A stretch of DNA of 64,000 nucleotides. It comes from Takakia lepidozioides (Eukaryota > Streptophyta > Takakiopsida > Takakiales > Takakiaceae). This document shows positions 1 to 10,946 of the stretch, piece by piece (position 1 is the first letter of the stretch; each line of letters opens with the position of its first letter). The position numbers were made by a program, and so were the translations under genes. The DNA is taken from NCBI GenBank assembly GCA_030704615.1, contig CM060732.1, positions 76,801,053 through 76,865,052 on the forward strand, in the 5' to 3' direction. The notes under the pieces are model-generated. The model saw only the letters and a list, made by a program, of their open reading frames with translations, ran no database searches and was not told the DNA's origin.

Positions 1-157
1 CACAGTTTATTTCAATTCACAGATAGACGCTTTACAATGAATTGCATGTGCATTTGCCCTGGTTCCGTAAACAAAATCCATATGTTTGTCAGAAATGCAA
101 AGTCTTCACACGGCAACCTGCAAACCAGCATGGGCAGCGGGCATGGCTCGTATGTGT

Positions 158-1570
158 TCAAAGAGAAGTTGGCGGAGCTCCACGCGAGGTGTCCCGCTGT
201 AGAAGGGTGTTCACTTCTCCATAGCCTAGTGTGGCTTGGTGGATGAATTGGTCTCTCTTACCGTCGCAACACATAATCACAAGGTATATGTAATATTGAT
301 GCTTGCAGGGGACCCACTTCCCCCTCATGCCGAGAGCGCCCTCACGCATCGTTACAAAGTCCGGACAAGTGCACGAAGGGAAATTCCCGACGGTAACCTG
401 ATATTCTTTGCCATGAAGAACTGACCCAATTGACAGCACTGTGTAAATCCGTCCATACCCCGGAGAAGGGACTTCGGTGATACGAGACACCCGAGCCTGC
501 AAAATTCTAGCAGATTCCATCTTGCATTCGTGATCTGCACCCGAAGCGAAACGGCGCACTGTTTTTCCATCTCTTTTTGTTGGGTGGGAGTCGGCACAGG
601 GTGGCGGCATTGCCGGAGCATGTGGCACATCTGTGCCGACAGTGCATGAGGGCACCACTCGGGACCGTGCAAGACAGAACCCTCCCTCCTCCAGCATGCT
701 TATCTCGGTTGATGACAGCGACGTCCCAATTTGCACAGGCCAAATTGCGGGGGGAGGGGGTTTCATTATCACCGAAGGATGAACTGTTCCCTTCACGCAT
801 CGTGCCATATCGTCTGGGCAGAACCAAAATTTGTGGTCCTTTGACTCCCCACTATGATAAGGTCGGAACAACCCTGTGAATGTTGGAGCTGGAGTCCCCC
901 TGGAGCCTTTGCATATCTTTGATTTGCATTTCTTGAATGAGGGGGTCCGAATTGCCATGCAAGCCACTCTAGATCCTGGTGGGGTGCGTTCTATATGCCA
1001 CTCACTATCAATGCAATCGGATTCCTGCACCATGGCCACCGCCTCCTCCAATGGGATTCCCGCTGTTGTGCTTGTATGTTCTGCACGTGCTCCACTGGAG
1101 GAGGACCCACCTGGGAAGGGGCGGGCACACGACTCAGTCTGCAGTGGAGACACCTTTGGCACAGAGAAATTGACCCTGTCTGGCCGATGGGAATCTCCAT
1201 CTGACCCTGGAAGAGTGTTCAATTTCCTTTTGCATGATCCAAATCTTTCCTCGCCTTCCAAATGGGGGATCCTGGATTGTAGAGCGGACCCTTCAGTGCA
1301 TCTGTTTAGAGCTCTGGCCATCTTTGACGGGACTCCGGACCTACTCGCATCCCTTAGCATCAACAAAGTTGTATCAGGGCCCTTGCCGCCACCCCGTCCC
1401 ATCAGAAAATTGCGGTACCTGGTTTGTTGTGTAAGTGCACGCACCATGTCATCAGCAGTGGCCACATACAAGTCACGACCTGCTTTGGTAGACTGCTGCA
1501 TCCAGGCGTTGTGAACAGTCTCCGCCAAATTACAGGATGGCATGTCGGCCAAGTCCTCCAAGGACATGTC
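158..1570 (-). CDS. Element 1 transposase gene, SWIM zinc-finger C-terminal exon
   Basis: Last exon, beginning after acceptor CCTGCAG/GACATG at 1571/1570 and ending in a stop at 158. About 470 residues. It contains a helical N-terminal block (MSLEDLADMPSCNLAETVH), a basic low-complexity linker, a conserved domain with PAPTFTGLF and FWFCPDD followed by WPV, and a C-terminal SWIM finger (CTCPDF, then PCKH) with the tail HQATLGYGEVNTLLQRD. SWIM fingers are typical of MULE and related plant transposases and bind DNA or protein. The FWFC domain recurs in the Ty3/gypsy element at about 49.3 kb. This copy has an intact SWIM, unlike the copy at 31.8 kb. Confidence 0.72.
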   Translation of the reverse strand, partial: DMSLEDLADMPSCNLAETVHNAWMQQSTKAGRDLYVATADDMVRALTQQTRYRNFLMGRGGGKGPDTTLLMLRDASRSGVPSKMARALNRCTEGSALQSRIPHLEGEERFGSCKRKLNTLPGSDGDSHRPDRVNFSVPKVSPLQTESCARPFPGGSSSSGARAEHTSTTAGIPLEEAVAMVQESDCIDSEWHIERTPPGSRVACMAIRTPSFKKCKSKICKGSRGTPAPTFTGLFRPYHSGESKDHKFWFCPDDMARCVKGTVHPSVIMKPPPPAIWPVQIGTSLSSTEISMLEEGGFCLARSRVVPSCTVGTDVPHAPAMPPPCADSHPTKRDGKTVRRFASGADHECKMESARILQARVSRITEVPSPGYGRIYTVLSIGSVLHGKEYQVTVGNFPSCTCPDFVTMREGALGMRGKWVPCKHQYYIYLVIMCCDGKRDQFIHQATLGYGEVNTLLQRDTSRGAPPTSL

Positions 1571-1700
1571 CTGCAGGAGGCATTGCATGGATATGTCAGG
1601 AACGAAAACAAATGGTAGAGGTTCTTCAAGTGACAATCGAAGAACCCCAAATGAACAGGCACGATGCAAAATTTCTGTTTTTGGGATTGAAGAGGCTTAC

Positions 1701-2830
1701 CGTCGTCATGAAAGCTCCCCACTGTCTGTACCTGAAGTGCCAGAAAACCAACCAGTCCTCCAACTCCTTTACGTGGGTACCTGTTGCAGCACCAGAGGAG
1801 AACCACCAAGCCCGGATTGCCTGGTAAGTGCTCTCAGCTTCTCCCATTGAGGTGGCATTCTTGTACTTGAGACAGAGCCTTCTGTGCTCCAACTGCAGGT
1901 CAGGGCGAATGCAGCGCTTTGTATGACGTGCCAGAGATTGAGTCCAATGGAAGAGGCATGTGCGCTCCCTATTTTCCATTGGGACCTTAGGATCCCCTGA
2001 ACCAAACACGCGTCGCACTGCATTGAAATTTGCCTGTGCACTATCAGCCATGAAGCCCGCAAAATTTGTGTTTTGTATTCCATTGCGCTGCATGACGGCC
2101 AAGAGCGAATTCCACATGAGCATTTGGGATTCAGTGTCCTCCGACTGCATATCACAAATTGCTATGGAGAGCACACGCTGGTACGCCGGATCATACACAT
2201 GGCACGCCATGGTTGTCCAACCCTTCACCCGTTTGCAGTGATCAAACATTAACCAACATTTAGCCAAATCTCCTCCTGGTTGCATACGGCGGACAATGCT
2301 CACACCACTGCCTTCGCCCACAGCGGACATCTTGAACAAATACACCTTGGACGAGCCCTGGCCAGGGAAGATACTGTTTTGAATGAATTCATAGCGACTC
2401 CTCCGTTTCAGGTCCATAATGTTGTCCATGAATCCAGCAGTGCCTGTGCCCATTCTGAGTGCATTCACCTGGTTTCGAATATTGGGAGAGCTCAACACGG
2501 AGAAATGGTCCATGACTGCATTAAGCGAATCTGCATCCAGCATAAGTTCTGTCGCATCCCCTTCACCCAGTATGTGTTTCTCCAGGAATGCCTTGCTAGC
2601 TGCAAGCGCTATAGCAGAAGGTGTTGCACAAGGGGCATTGTGGAACTCCTGCTTCAGCAGATTTCTAGCGATGTCCACGCTATCCCTGCAACTTCCTTTG
2701 GACACAGGATGCTCGTGTGCACCCATATGAATGCAGGCACGAGTCATTGTCTTGCATCGGTGTGCCACCTGATACATACGAGCGTGCACACAGAAACACA
2801 GGACGGGGAAAGTTTGCAGAACCTGCACAC
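1701..2830 (-). CDS. Element 1 transposase gene, MULE-like catalytic part
   Basis: Middle segment of the same gene, about 380 residues. It starts with a second Cys/His cluster (ARMYQVAH...TRACIH) and then shows a MULE-like RNase H fold: a first acidic site in MFDHCKRV, a second in GFMADSAQANFNAV, and the C-x2-H feature CLFHW that follows the second Asp in Mutator-like transposases. A candidate third acidic residue lies in the AEST...IRAWW stretch. The segment ends at a good donor (ACG/GTAAGCC at 1701/1700); the intron 1571-1700 is 130 bp. The related copy at 33281-34259 has an intron at the same codon, 133 bp long. Likely role is DNA cleavage and strand transfer during transposition. MULE assignment is by motif order and the SWIM finger that follows; a KDZ-type relationship is the main alternative. 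Confidence 0.7.
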
Positions 2831-3721
2831 GAAAGTATTGGTCCTGGGAGGGGCAAGCCCTGGGGTGAAAGGATTCAGGGGCACACCTTCCCACTCACTT
2901 TCGTTTGGTTGAGCGCTGTTTCTCAGGCGAGGGCAAGAAATATTCTGGCACTTACAATGCCCAACGCAGACTGACCTCCGAAATTTCAAGCCAATGTCGT
3001 TATGGATGTTCGACGTTTTTGTCCTGCACCAAGGATGTCCGTCATGTTTCTTGTCCATGCCCTGTAAAAGCCCAGCCAGTCCAGTGGAAGAGGTGGGAGG
3101 GTTGAGCTCAAACAGGATGTCCCCATCAAACTGTGCTGGCACGTATTGAACCCGTTGCACAGGAAGGGACTCCCAGTCAACAAAACGCAGCTCGCTCTTG
3201 CACCCAGGCACACCTGCGAGGGCTTTCAATTTTGGAATGACACTCGTTATCTCTTGCAATTCGTCATCATCCAATGACGGAGTCTGCACTGGCGGAGGAA
3301 TCTCAGAAACATCCTCCGAGGACGAGTCTGAAAGAGTCACGAAGGTAGTGGATGTGCTCACCTCTTGTTTCACAGGAACTGTGCCCTTCTGTTGCACGAC
3401 CGATGCTGCAGTGCCAGGGGTAACGACCGATCCTGCTGATTGTCTTCTCTCTTTTCCAAGGACACGGTATGTGCCTGGAAGGACTCTCCACTTCCTTCCA
3501 CACTTGCCAACCAATGGTTTCTCCAAGTGCCCAGAATCCAAATTCCCATCCTCATCATACACCTCTTTTTGAACAAGGAGAGAACCCAACTCCAGCGGGA
3601 ACACTGTAACCAGCTCATCCTCATGAACAACTGCAAACCCATCGTCGTCTGCAGTGGCAGTCAGTGGAAGAGTACCTGCATTGGAATGGAATCGAGCAAG
3701 TGTATCTCGCTCCCTCGACAT
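2831..3721 (-). CDS. Element 1 transposase gene, N-terminal part (zinc-binding domain)
   Basis: First segment of the minus-strand transposase gene of element 1. The start is the ATG at 3721-3719, just inside a longer frame that begins with GTG. About 290 residues: a variable N-terminus, an acidic Ser/Asp-rich stretch, then a conserved block containing HDGHPWCRTKTSN followed by CVGHCKC and C-P repeats, which looks like a zinc-binding fold. The equivalent protein at 39418-40421 shares this block and the same spacing. The reading frame must change near 2830-2860 to join the catalytic segment; the same frame change occurs in the second copy, so a splice or programmed shift is as likely as decay, but I could not place a convincing intron. 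It is transcribed divergently from the ParB-methyltransferase gene at 4490. The family assignment of this part rests on its linkage, not on a recognised domain. Confidence 0.65.
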
Positions 3722-4489
3722 GTTTTCCCTCACTGAACGAAAGTTGCGGAATCCTCGAACTGATAGCCCGCAATTACCGAAAGGGGAATTAAGACAAGCA
3801 AACCGAGGTCAACAAGGCTAGCTCCAATCCAAAGGTTGCAGGTGATGCATGCAAAGGATGTAGGGATGAGATGCACCTTCACTTCGGAAACAGCAACGCC
3901 AAGAGGCACTAACCAGAAAAACTGTTTTCAAATACTACAAGAAGCCGTGCTGTTTATGGATGAAAACAAACACTGAAAACGACATGAAACCATCCATTAT
4001 GAAAAGACGGCAACAACCCTGGAGAGTAATAAATAGGAAGACCACAAATGTCATGAGGTTGTGCTGTGCCAGAAGAGCACAACACAAACACTGACACTGC
4101 AGAAGATACCTCGCACGAATGCGTGCCAGACATGGTCGTATCCGACAGAACCCTTTATGCCGAATGACCCCATGGCGACGGTAACGGTAAACTGCAAACC
4201 ACAGGGTAGGCAGTACAACAACGTGGATGCATATGTGAAGCATAACAATTATTGCGGATCTGCAAGAACTGCTCGAAAATGAACTAGCATTAGATTTCTA
4301 CGGCACATCCGAATTTGAAAAAAGCAAGAAGGCCGCGGTGTATTGGCAGGCGGCGCAGTACATCTGACATATATCGCTAGTGCATGCAACGGATGTACTT
4401 TTTTTCTTGCGCTTTATTGCTTGGATAATACGGAGACGACGGAATGGATGAATTCCGTTCGCACACAATAACAACACCCGCATCCAAAT
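3722..4489. promoter_or_regulatory. Divergent intergenic region of element 1
   Basis: About 770 bp lie between the transposase start (3721, minus) and the first exon of the ParB-methyltransferase gene (4490, plus). It should hold both promoters. No convincing TATA box, palindrome array or further gene is visible; short frames here have no recognisable content. Confidence 0.4.
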
Positions 4490-7400
4490 ATGGTTGATAA
4501 CGTCCAATTTCGATTTTGGTTACATGCCATAGCAGCACTTGTTACAAACGTCAAACTGGAGAGCTCTAGAGGCATCGTGGGGAGCCCTTGTTTCCAGCGT
4601 AGGAGGAAGAGAAGGAAGTCACTATACTTCACGAGCTCTAGAAACAGGAATAGAGCCAGAGATAGAATGAGGATGGAAAGAGTGGACGAAGAGGAAAAGG
4701 AGGTAGAAGAGGGAGTAGAGAAAAGTGTGGCGATGGAGGAGCAGGAATCAGCAGAAGAACAGCAGCCCGCCATAGTTCCAAGGACAGATGAAGAGGACAC
4801 CGCATCTGAGGGAGAGACAGACGAGATGGAAGAGGATGTTGAAGGTGGCCTCACGAGGAGTCTGCCTGCGGGAAAGAGGAAGGGGGAGAGGCTCACGTAC
4901 ACGCTCGGCGCAGAGAGCAGCCCGAAGCGCAAAGGGTCCCCGGCAATTGGGGAGTCTTCTGGAGCAGCCAAGAAAAAGGTGAAATTCTTAAGACCCACAT
5001 TTCTGTTTCGTTGCTGATATGAATATAGCCCACACAGGACATCTGCACCACGCTGAAAGCACCGCAAACTGGAAGCCCAAACAGTGTGCGGCAACGCACA
5101 CTGTTTGGGCCTACCAATTTGCTTGATTGTTCAGGTGCGAAACGCCCAAACTTGGGCACTACAGCAGGTTCAACACAACCCAAATTGCAACCTCAAACAG
5201 TGTGAGTTGAGCTGAACATTTCACTGCTGTTTCCGTCTGGATATCGGTTTTCCAGGATATGTATGTCAGGACGACAGAACCCTTCAGTTGCAGCTCAAAC
5301 AGTGTGCGTTGGCGCACACTGTTTCAGCTGTACATGTCACTCTTTTTTCCGATTGAAATTCGGACTTCCAGGGCAGGTTTATGATGATGAAATAACCATT
5401 CAGTGGCAGCTCAAACAGTGTGCGTTGGCGCACACTGTTTGAGCTGTACATGTCACTGTTTTTTTGGTGTTAAATTCGGCCTTCCAGGGCAGGTTTATGA
5501 GTATGAAATAACCATTCAGTGGCAGCTCAAATAGTGTGCGTTGGCGCACACTGTTTGAGCTGAACATGTAAGTGTTTTTTTGGTGTTAAAATTCGGCATT
5601 TAGGGCACGTTTCTGAGGATGAAATAACCATTCAGTGGCAGCTCAAACAGTGTGCGTTGGCGCACACTTTTTGAGTTGTACATGTCACTGTTTTTTTGGT
5701 GTTAAATTCGGACTTCCAGGGCAGGTTTCTGAGTATGAAATAACCATTCAGTGGCAGCTCAAACAGTGTGCGTTGGCGCACACTGTTTGAGCTGAACATG
5801 TAAGTGTTTTTTTGGTGTTAAAATTCGGCATTTAGGGCACGTTTCTGAGGATGAAATAACCATTCAGTGGCAGCTCAAACAGTGTGCGTTGGCGCACACT
5901 GTTTGAGCTGTACATGTCACTCTTTTTTCCGATTGAAATTCGGACTTCCAGGGCAGGTTTATGATGATGAAATAACCATTCAGTGGCAGCTCAAACAGTG
6001 TGCGTTGGCGCACACTGTTTGAGCTGTACATGTCACTGTTTTTTTGGTGTTAAATTCGGACTTCCAGGGCAGGTTTATGATGATGAAATAACCATTCAGT
6101 GGCAGCTCAAACAGTGTGCGTTGGCGCACACTGTTTGAGCTGTACATGTCACTGTTTTTTTGGTGTTAAATTCGGACTTCCAGGGCAGGTTTATGATGAT
6201 GAAATAACCATTCAGTGGCAGCTCAAACAGTGTGCGTTGGCGCACACTGTTTGAGCTATACATGTCACTGTTTTTTTGGTGTTAAATTCGGACTTCCAGG
6301 GCAGGTTTATGAGGATGAAATAACCATTCAGTGGCAGCTCAAACAGTGTGCGTTGGCGCACACTGTTTGAGCTCTACATTTAAGTGTTTTTCCGGTTTAA
6401 ATTCGGCATTTAGGGCACGTTTATGAGGATGAAATAACCATTCAGTGGCAGTTCAAACAGTGTGCGTTGGCGCACACTGTTTGAGCTCTACATTTAAGTG
6501 TTTTTCCGGTTTAAATTCGGCATTTAAGGCACGTTTCTGAGGATGAAATATCTTGGAGTTTACAATGAACACTTACCTGGCACAAGTAGATGTTCAATGA
6601 TCATTTACATGGCAAGTTAAACAGTGTTCGTCAACGCACACCGTTTGAGCCCACTTTTACATTGTCTTTTTCTGTGGAATTCGGCAACATAGGACATGTC
6701 TGTGAGGGTCAATGTACACTTACCTGGCAGCTTAAAATAGTGTGCGTCAACGCACACTCTTTGAGCCCACTTTTTCATGCCTCAGCCGTCGTTTCATGCC
6801 TCTCTAATATCAAGTTGAATGAACAACCCTGCAGGAGAAGATGCAAAGTGTGGCAGATGAGGTCCCTTCGGGTTAGGAGAAGGAGATAATTGTTGATGTG
6901 GACGATGAGTTCTATGAAAGCAAAGCCGCTGAGATGCTGGGGGGTCAGAAGGTAAACTCTCAGCTTGTGGTGCAAAGTATGCTTGCCCCGGGTGGGAGGT
7001 TGAAGATTCCCCTGTGTAGGTTGGTTTCCATGCCTGTCGTTCGTACACCCCTCGTCAAGGACATTCTCAAGCTGGAGGCCGAGTTTGTGCATGGGTATTT
7101 GGATGGATCCACAGTCTTTTACGTTTCTACTAGGGATTCCAAAGGTAATGAGCTCCTCGTGGATCAGTCAATCGTGGACTCCTGGGACCCCATTTGGAGA
7201 CAGCTGAACGAATCCTTCGAACTTCTTCTCTCCAGGAAACCTTCCACCCAGGCATTCTCGGGAAAGATGTTTCACGTTTGGGATGGGAACCACCGCTTGC
7301 TTGCATGGATGGCTGTCATTGGGAGGCTGCACTCACAGGAGGAAGAGTGGCATTACTCTGTTCGATCGATGGTGCTGGATTGTGACGGGAACATGATGGG

Positions 7401-10400
7401 TCTTCTGACGGCAATGAATGATGTGAACAGGTTGGTTTCTCATTCTACATGTTCCACTTGTGGTTCCGTTCTTCTTTGATTGAAGACCTTGAATTTCATT
7501 CTGACTTGCAGATATCATTCTGCAGAGGAACGGAGACATTGCATGTCAAAACGAGTTGGGTTCACACACTGTATAGGATACAAAGGATAGGGCAGATGCC
7601 CTTGACCAACTTCAAGACCATCCTTTCAGCGGAGATGTACAAGAAGTGCGAAAGCTCCAAGACATCGGAAACGTGGTACTCGTTGACCCGTGAGGCTTTC
7701 ATGGAGTACATGTACACGGTGAGATACATCTTCCTTCATCTGGTCTTCCATATTCCACATGTTTGTTTCTGTTTGTTTCCCTTGACCTTGTGCTGATGCA
7801 ACTCTCTTGCATTCCCTTGCAGCAAGACATTGCAGATGCAGGGGAGCGTGGCAAACTGGAATACTACAGCTCTACCCCTGAGGAGAGAAGGACAGCAAAG
7901 GGGGTTGAGAGTCGCATCCAGAAAGAGATGACCGCTACAAGAAGGACTATAATGAGTGCTTTCGTGAAGCAGTTGAGAATTGCCGACCCATCATTCGGAC
8001 CGCAGTTTCTCCTGGAGATAAAAAACCATTATAACAAGCCAGGCAAGCCAGAAATGGCCCAGGAGAAGTTGCACAGGTTGTCTACCGCCGTTGTGTCTCC
8101 AGAACAAAAGGTGAAGTGGCTACAGATATGGAACTCCGATCCCACAGTTAGGGATACCCACATGTTCCCAAGGCCGGAGAAAGAGAAGAAGACCCAGCGT
8201 GTCATTCCTGTCATTGACAATGTGCTGGACACCTGGCTTCACAAGGCCACTTACTGGAGCCAGGTGTGATGTCCTTCCCTGTGTCACTGTCTTTTCTCTT
8301 TTCCTGTCCTTATCTTTCTATTGCCTCTTACATTCGCTGTGATTGCTTTTGGGTTCATTCTTGCATTTGTATTGTTTTGCAGTTGGAAGAAAGGGCCAGA
8401 TCGGTTCTGCATACTCAGCTGGCTGACTATGGCATCAGTATGATAGCACCGAAGGTGTCCTTCGAAGCATACATGAGGAAATGGAGAGCCACAGTGTGGC
8501 ACTCTTGTTTCTTTAGAGAGTTCAGCAAGGAGGGTGGCATCAGTCGAACAAATGAGCTGGACCAGCAAGAAAAAGGAGAGGAAGCCTGGAAACGATGCCT
8601 TTACAGGTGCACACTCTTGCACTACTTATTTGTGCTGTGGTTGCAATGTGTTGTGTGGCATACTGTTGAAGGGGGTCTTCCTGGTGTGATGGAAAAGTTG
8701 CCACACAATATTTCCATTGTAAAATGAGGCTGTCTCTGTTGCTGCAGGTACATAAAGTTTGTTCTCCTGGAAGAGAATTGCCTGGACAAACATCCGGATT
8801 TCGTGGACCTGTGGCTTGTCCCTGCTGGCAACCAGACCATGTTTACTACTGGGATCTTGCATGACTGGGGCCCAGACCATCTTTCTTCTTGTGGTTGGTA
8901 TTTGGATTGCCCTCCTTCTGAGACCCCAGCTCCAGAGGTGTCTTTGAGGAGAGAGAATGACCGTATTGCAGCCACTGCCGCAGCAGCCGACCTCGACATT
9001 CATGAACGTAATTTGAGGACTCTTGCAGAGAAGGAGCCTCCCACTCAGGATACCCCAGGTAGAGGAAGAAAGGCAAAGGGAAAAGATGTTGCTGGTGTTG
9101 TTGGGAAGGGAAGGGGTAGAGGGAAGGTGGCACAAGGGCAGGGAAGTGTTGCAAATATTGGCCCTGTGGAGCATGTCCAGCAGACTCCACCGCATGGTAG
9201 GGGATCCGGGAGAAAAAACAAGGGGGTGGTTGATCCCAAGGACCCGTACCATGCAGTGGAACATCCCACGAGGGTCATTCGCCCAACCAGGTTGGAGATG
9301 GCCAACGTCGGGTTCCTTGCCATGATGGAGTCGAAGAAATCTGATTACAAGGGCGAGCCATCACCAGTGTGGGACAGGATTGTGCAATTCCTCAGCACGG
9401 TGCGTGTTCTCTTTAGGTTCTGTGGCTTCTGTTGTTTTTGTCTGCTGTGGGCATGGATCGTTTCTAAACTTGTGAGAATTCCATTGTATTTTTGTTTGCA
9501 GGCTAAAATGACCAAATCCTGGGTGAACGGGAAGGAGAAGCCATATGCAGCCGAACTCATCATCTTGGACATCCCTGATGGGTTGGCAGTCCCGGATATC
9601 CCTCCATCGGGTGCTTGTCCGGGTTGGAATGCTTTTGATGAGCGCTACTGGCGGTGGGTTTTCTCCTTTTGCAACTTCTTCCTGTCCGATGCAGGTGTTT
9701 TGGTGCTCATCCAGTCCATCGACGGTCGGTGTCGCCGTGCACTTTCCAGCTATTTGAAAGCCTCGGGCATGAGAGTCGTGAAGACATGGAATTGTGTGAA
9801 CAGCATGTACCTTACGAAGGGGGATCGTCCGGGAGAGATGGTGAGTTTGCCTTCTTGTTCCTCTTCTTGGTTGTTCTCGGATGGGGTTGTATAGGTCGCT
9901 CGAACTCATATGTAGGGGCCCGATTTTTTTTTGCTTCTTAGTTCCTTGTGGATGTCATGTTCGCAGACTCGTCTATTTGAAGCTGTTTGTCTCGTCCGGG
10001 TGCATCCACAAACGACTCCGGCCGGCATTACTGAGTTTGCCATCACTCATGGGGCCAAGTTCATAGATGACAGGACAGATCCCCCCACGGATGACATGCA
10101 TCACAACTACGTCGACAGCAACGTGTGCTTGCGAAGGGGGAATGGGGTTCCTTGGAGAGGGGCGAGGGAGAGGAGCCCGGCTTTCATTCAAACGATTGTG
10201 GAGTGCTGCACCTACACAGACGCCAGAGTTCTGGATTTGTCGATGGGCACAGGTTCGTCTCTTCAACATTCACATTTCATGAGGTTTGATTGAGCTTGCA
10301 CTTTCAGCACTTCCCACCGTTCCGAATGTGTCTTCAATGTCTTCTTCATTCATTCTATTCCACTGCAGGTGCTTCTTACCACGCTTGCAAGGCCAGTGCG

Positions 10401-10946
10401 CGACATCTCTTTGGGATTGAAGGGGATGCTGAGATTTACAAGAACCTCCTGATGGGTTTGGGTGGACACACTTCTCAAGTCCTTCCGAAGCCCCGTCCTG
10501 TTGATACTGATACAGAGGAGACTTCTGACAAGGAGCTGGACTCCGACTTTGCCTATGAGTAAGTTCAACCTTTGCATGCTTGCATTGTTGTTTCAATATC
10601 GAGAATCGCTGTTCTTGAGGCAAAGTGCATATAGGAGACATCCTCTTTGTTGGACTTGTGCATTGCATCATTGTGTTAAAAATGGGATTTTGTGGACATG
10701 TGTAGGAGTCCGCGTGCTTCCACTTGCCCTCCAGGGCTATCACACCTATTTGGACTTGTTTGCAGTCCTCCTCGGTCTTGCGTGCTACCTGTCTATGCGG
10801 AGGCACTCGCAGCAAGCATGTCCGTTCATGGGACTCCGAGTCCACCTTACGACGGCCTTCGTAGAACACGTGGTGTTGGGGCCAAAATCTTTGTAGATGA
10901 CATAGCACAGGAGGTGGACACTGATTGTGATGACTGCGACACTTGA
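4490..10946 (+). CDS. ParB-like domain / beta-class DNA amino-methyltransferase fusion, ten exons, intact
   Basis: Exons 4490-4978, 6877-7430, 7526-7718, 7823-8263, 8383-8606, 8748-9399, 9502-9840, 9967-10252, 10369-10558 and 10706-10946. All introns are GT-AG, all phases match, and the sum is 3609 nt (1202 residues plus stop). Exon 1 is basic then acidic (SLYFTSSRNRNRARDRM). Residues about 164-350 resemble the ParB/sulfiredoxin-like fold, with DGNHRLLAW at 299. After a helical middle and a Gly/Lys-rich linker come methyltransferase motif IV as LDIPDG (Asp 874), a strand-helix block, motif X (REKSP-like, here RERSPAF), motif I DLSMGTG (1054-1060) and motif II FGIEGD. The order IV-X-I is that of beta-class N6-adenine or N4-cytosine enzymes. 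ParB-methyltransferase fusions are known in phages and bacteria; here the gene has introns and sits beside a transposase. The DIPD motif lacks the usual aromatic residue, so activity is uncertain. The start codon and exon 1 extent are the weakest part. Confidence 0.8.
5075..6770. repeat. Tandem ~116-bp repeats with long palindromes (element 1, intron 1)
   Basis: About 14 units fill most of intron 1 of the ParB-methyltransferase gene. Each unit has a palindrome with arms AGCTCAAACAGTGTGCG and CGCACACTGTTTGAGCT around a 4-base spacer TTGG, followed by a pyrimidine-rich stretch, AAATTCGG, and a GATGAAATAACCATTCAGTGG tail. The first (5075-5110) has spacer GCAA, and the last two (about 6616 and 6730) have TCAA, so the centre is CG-NCAA-CG or its complement throughout. 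Central units (5290-6480) are nearly identical, which implies recent homogenisation; the outer ones have diverged. Confidence 0.95.

Noticed and set aside
876-1514. 212-codon plus-strand frame
   Set aside because: It is the antisense shadow of the SWIM exon of the transposase, with no motif of its own.
5075-6770. Regularly spaced repeats resembling a CRISPR array
   Set aside because: Units are tandem with nearly identical 'spacers', lie in an intron of a eukaryotic gene, and no cas genes are present.
10820-10860. SPPY in the last exon (TPSPPYDGL) as methyltransferase motif IV
   Set aside because: It lies after motif I in a Ser/Pro-rich tail, is absent from element 2, and the strand-based position of motif IV is already taken by LDIPDG.
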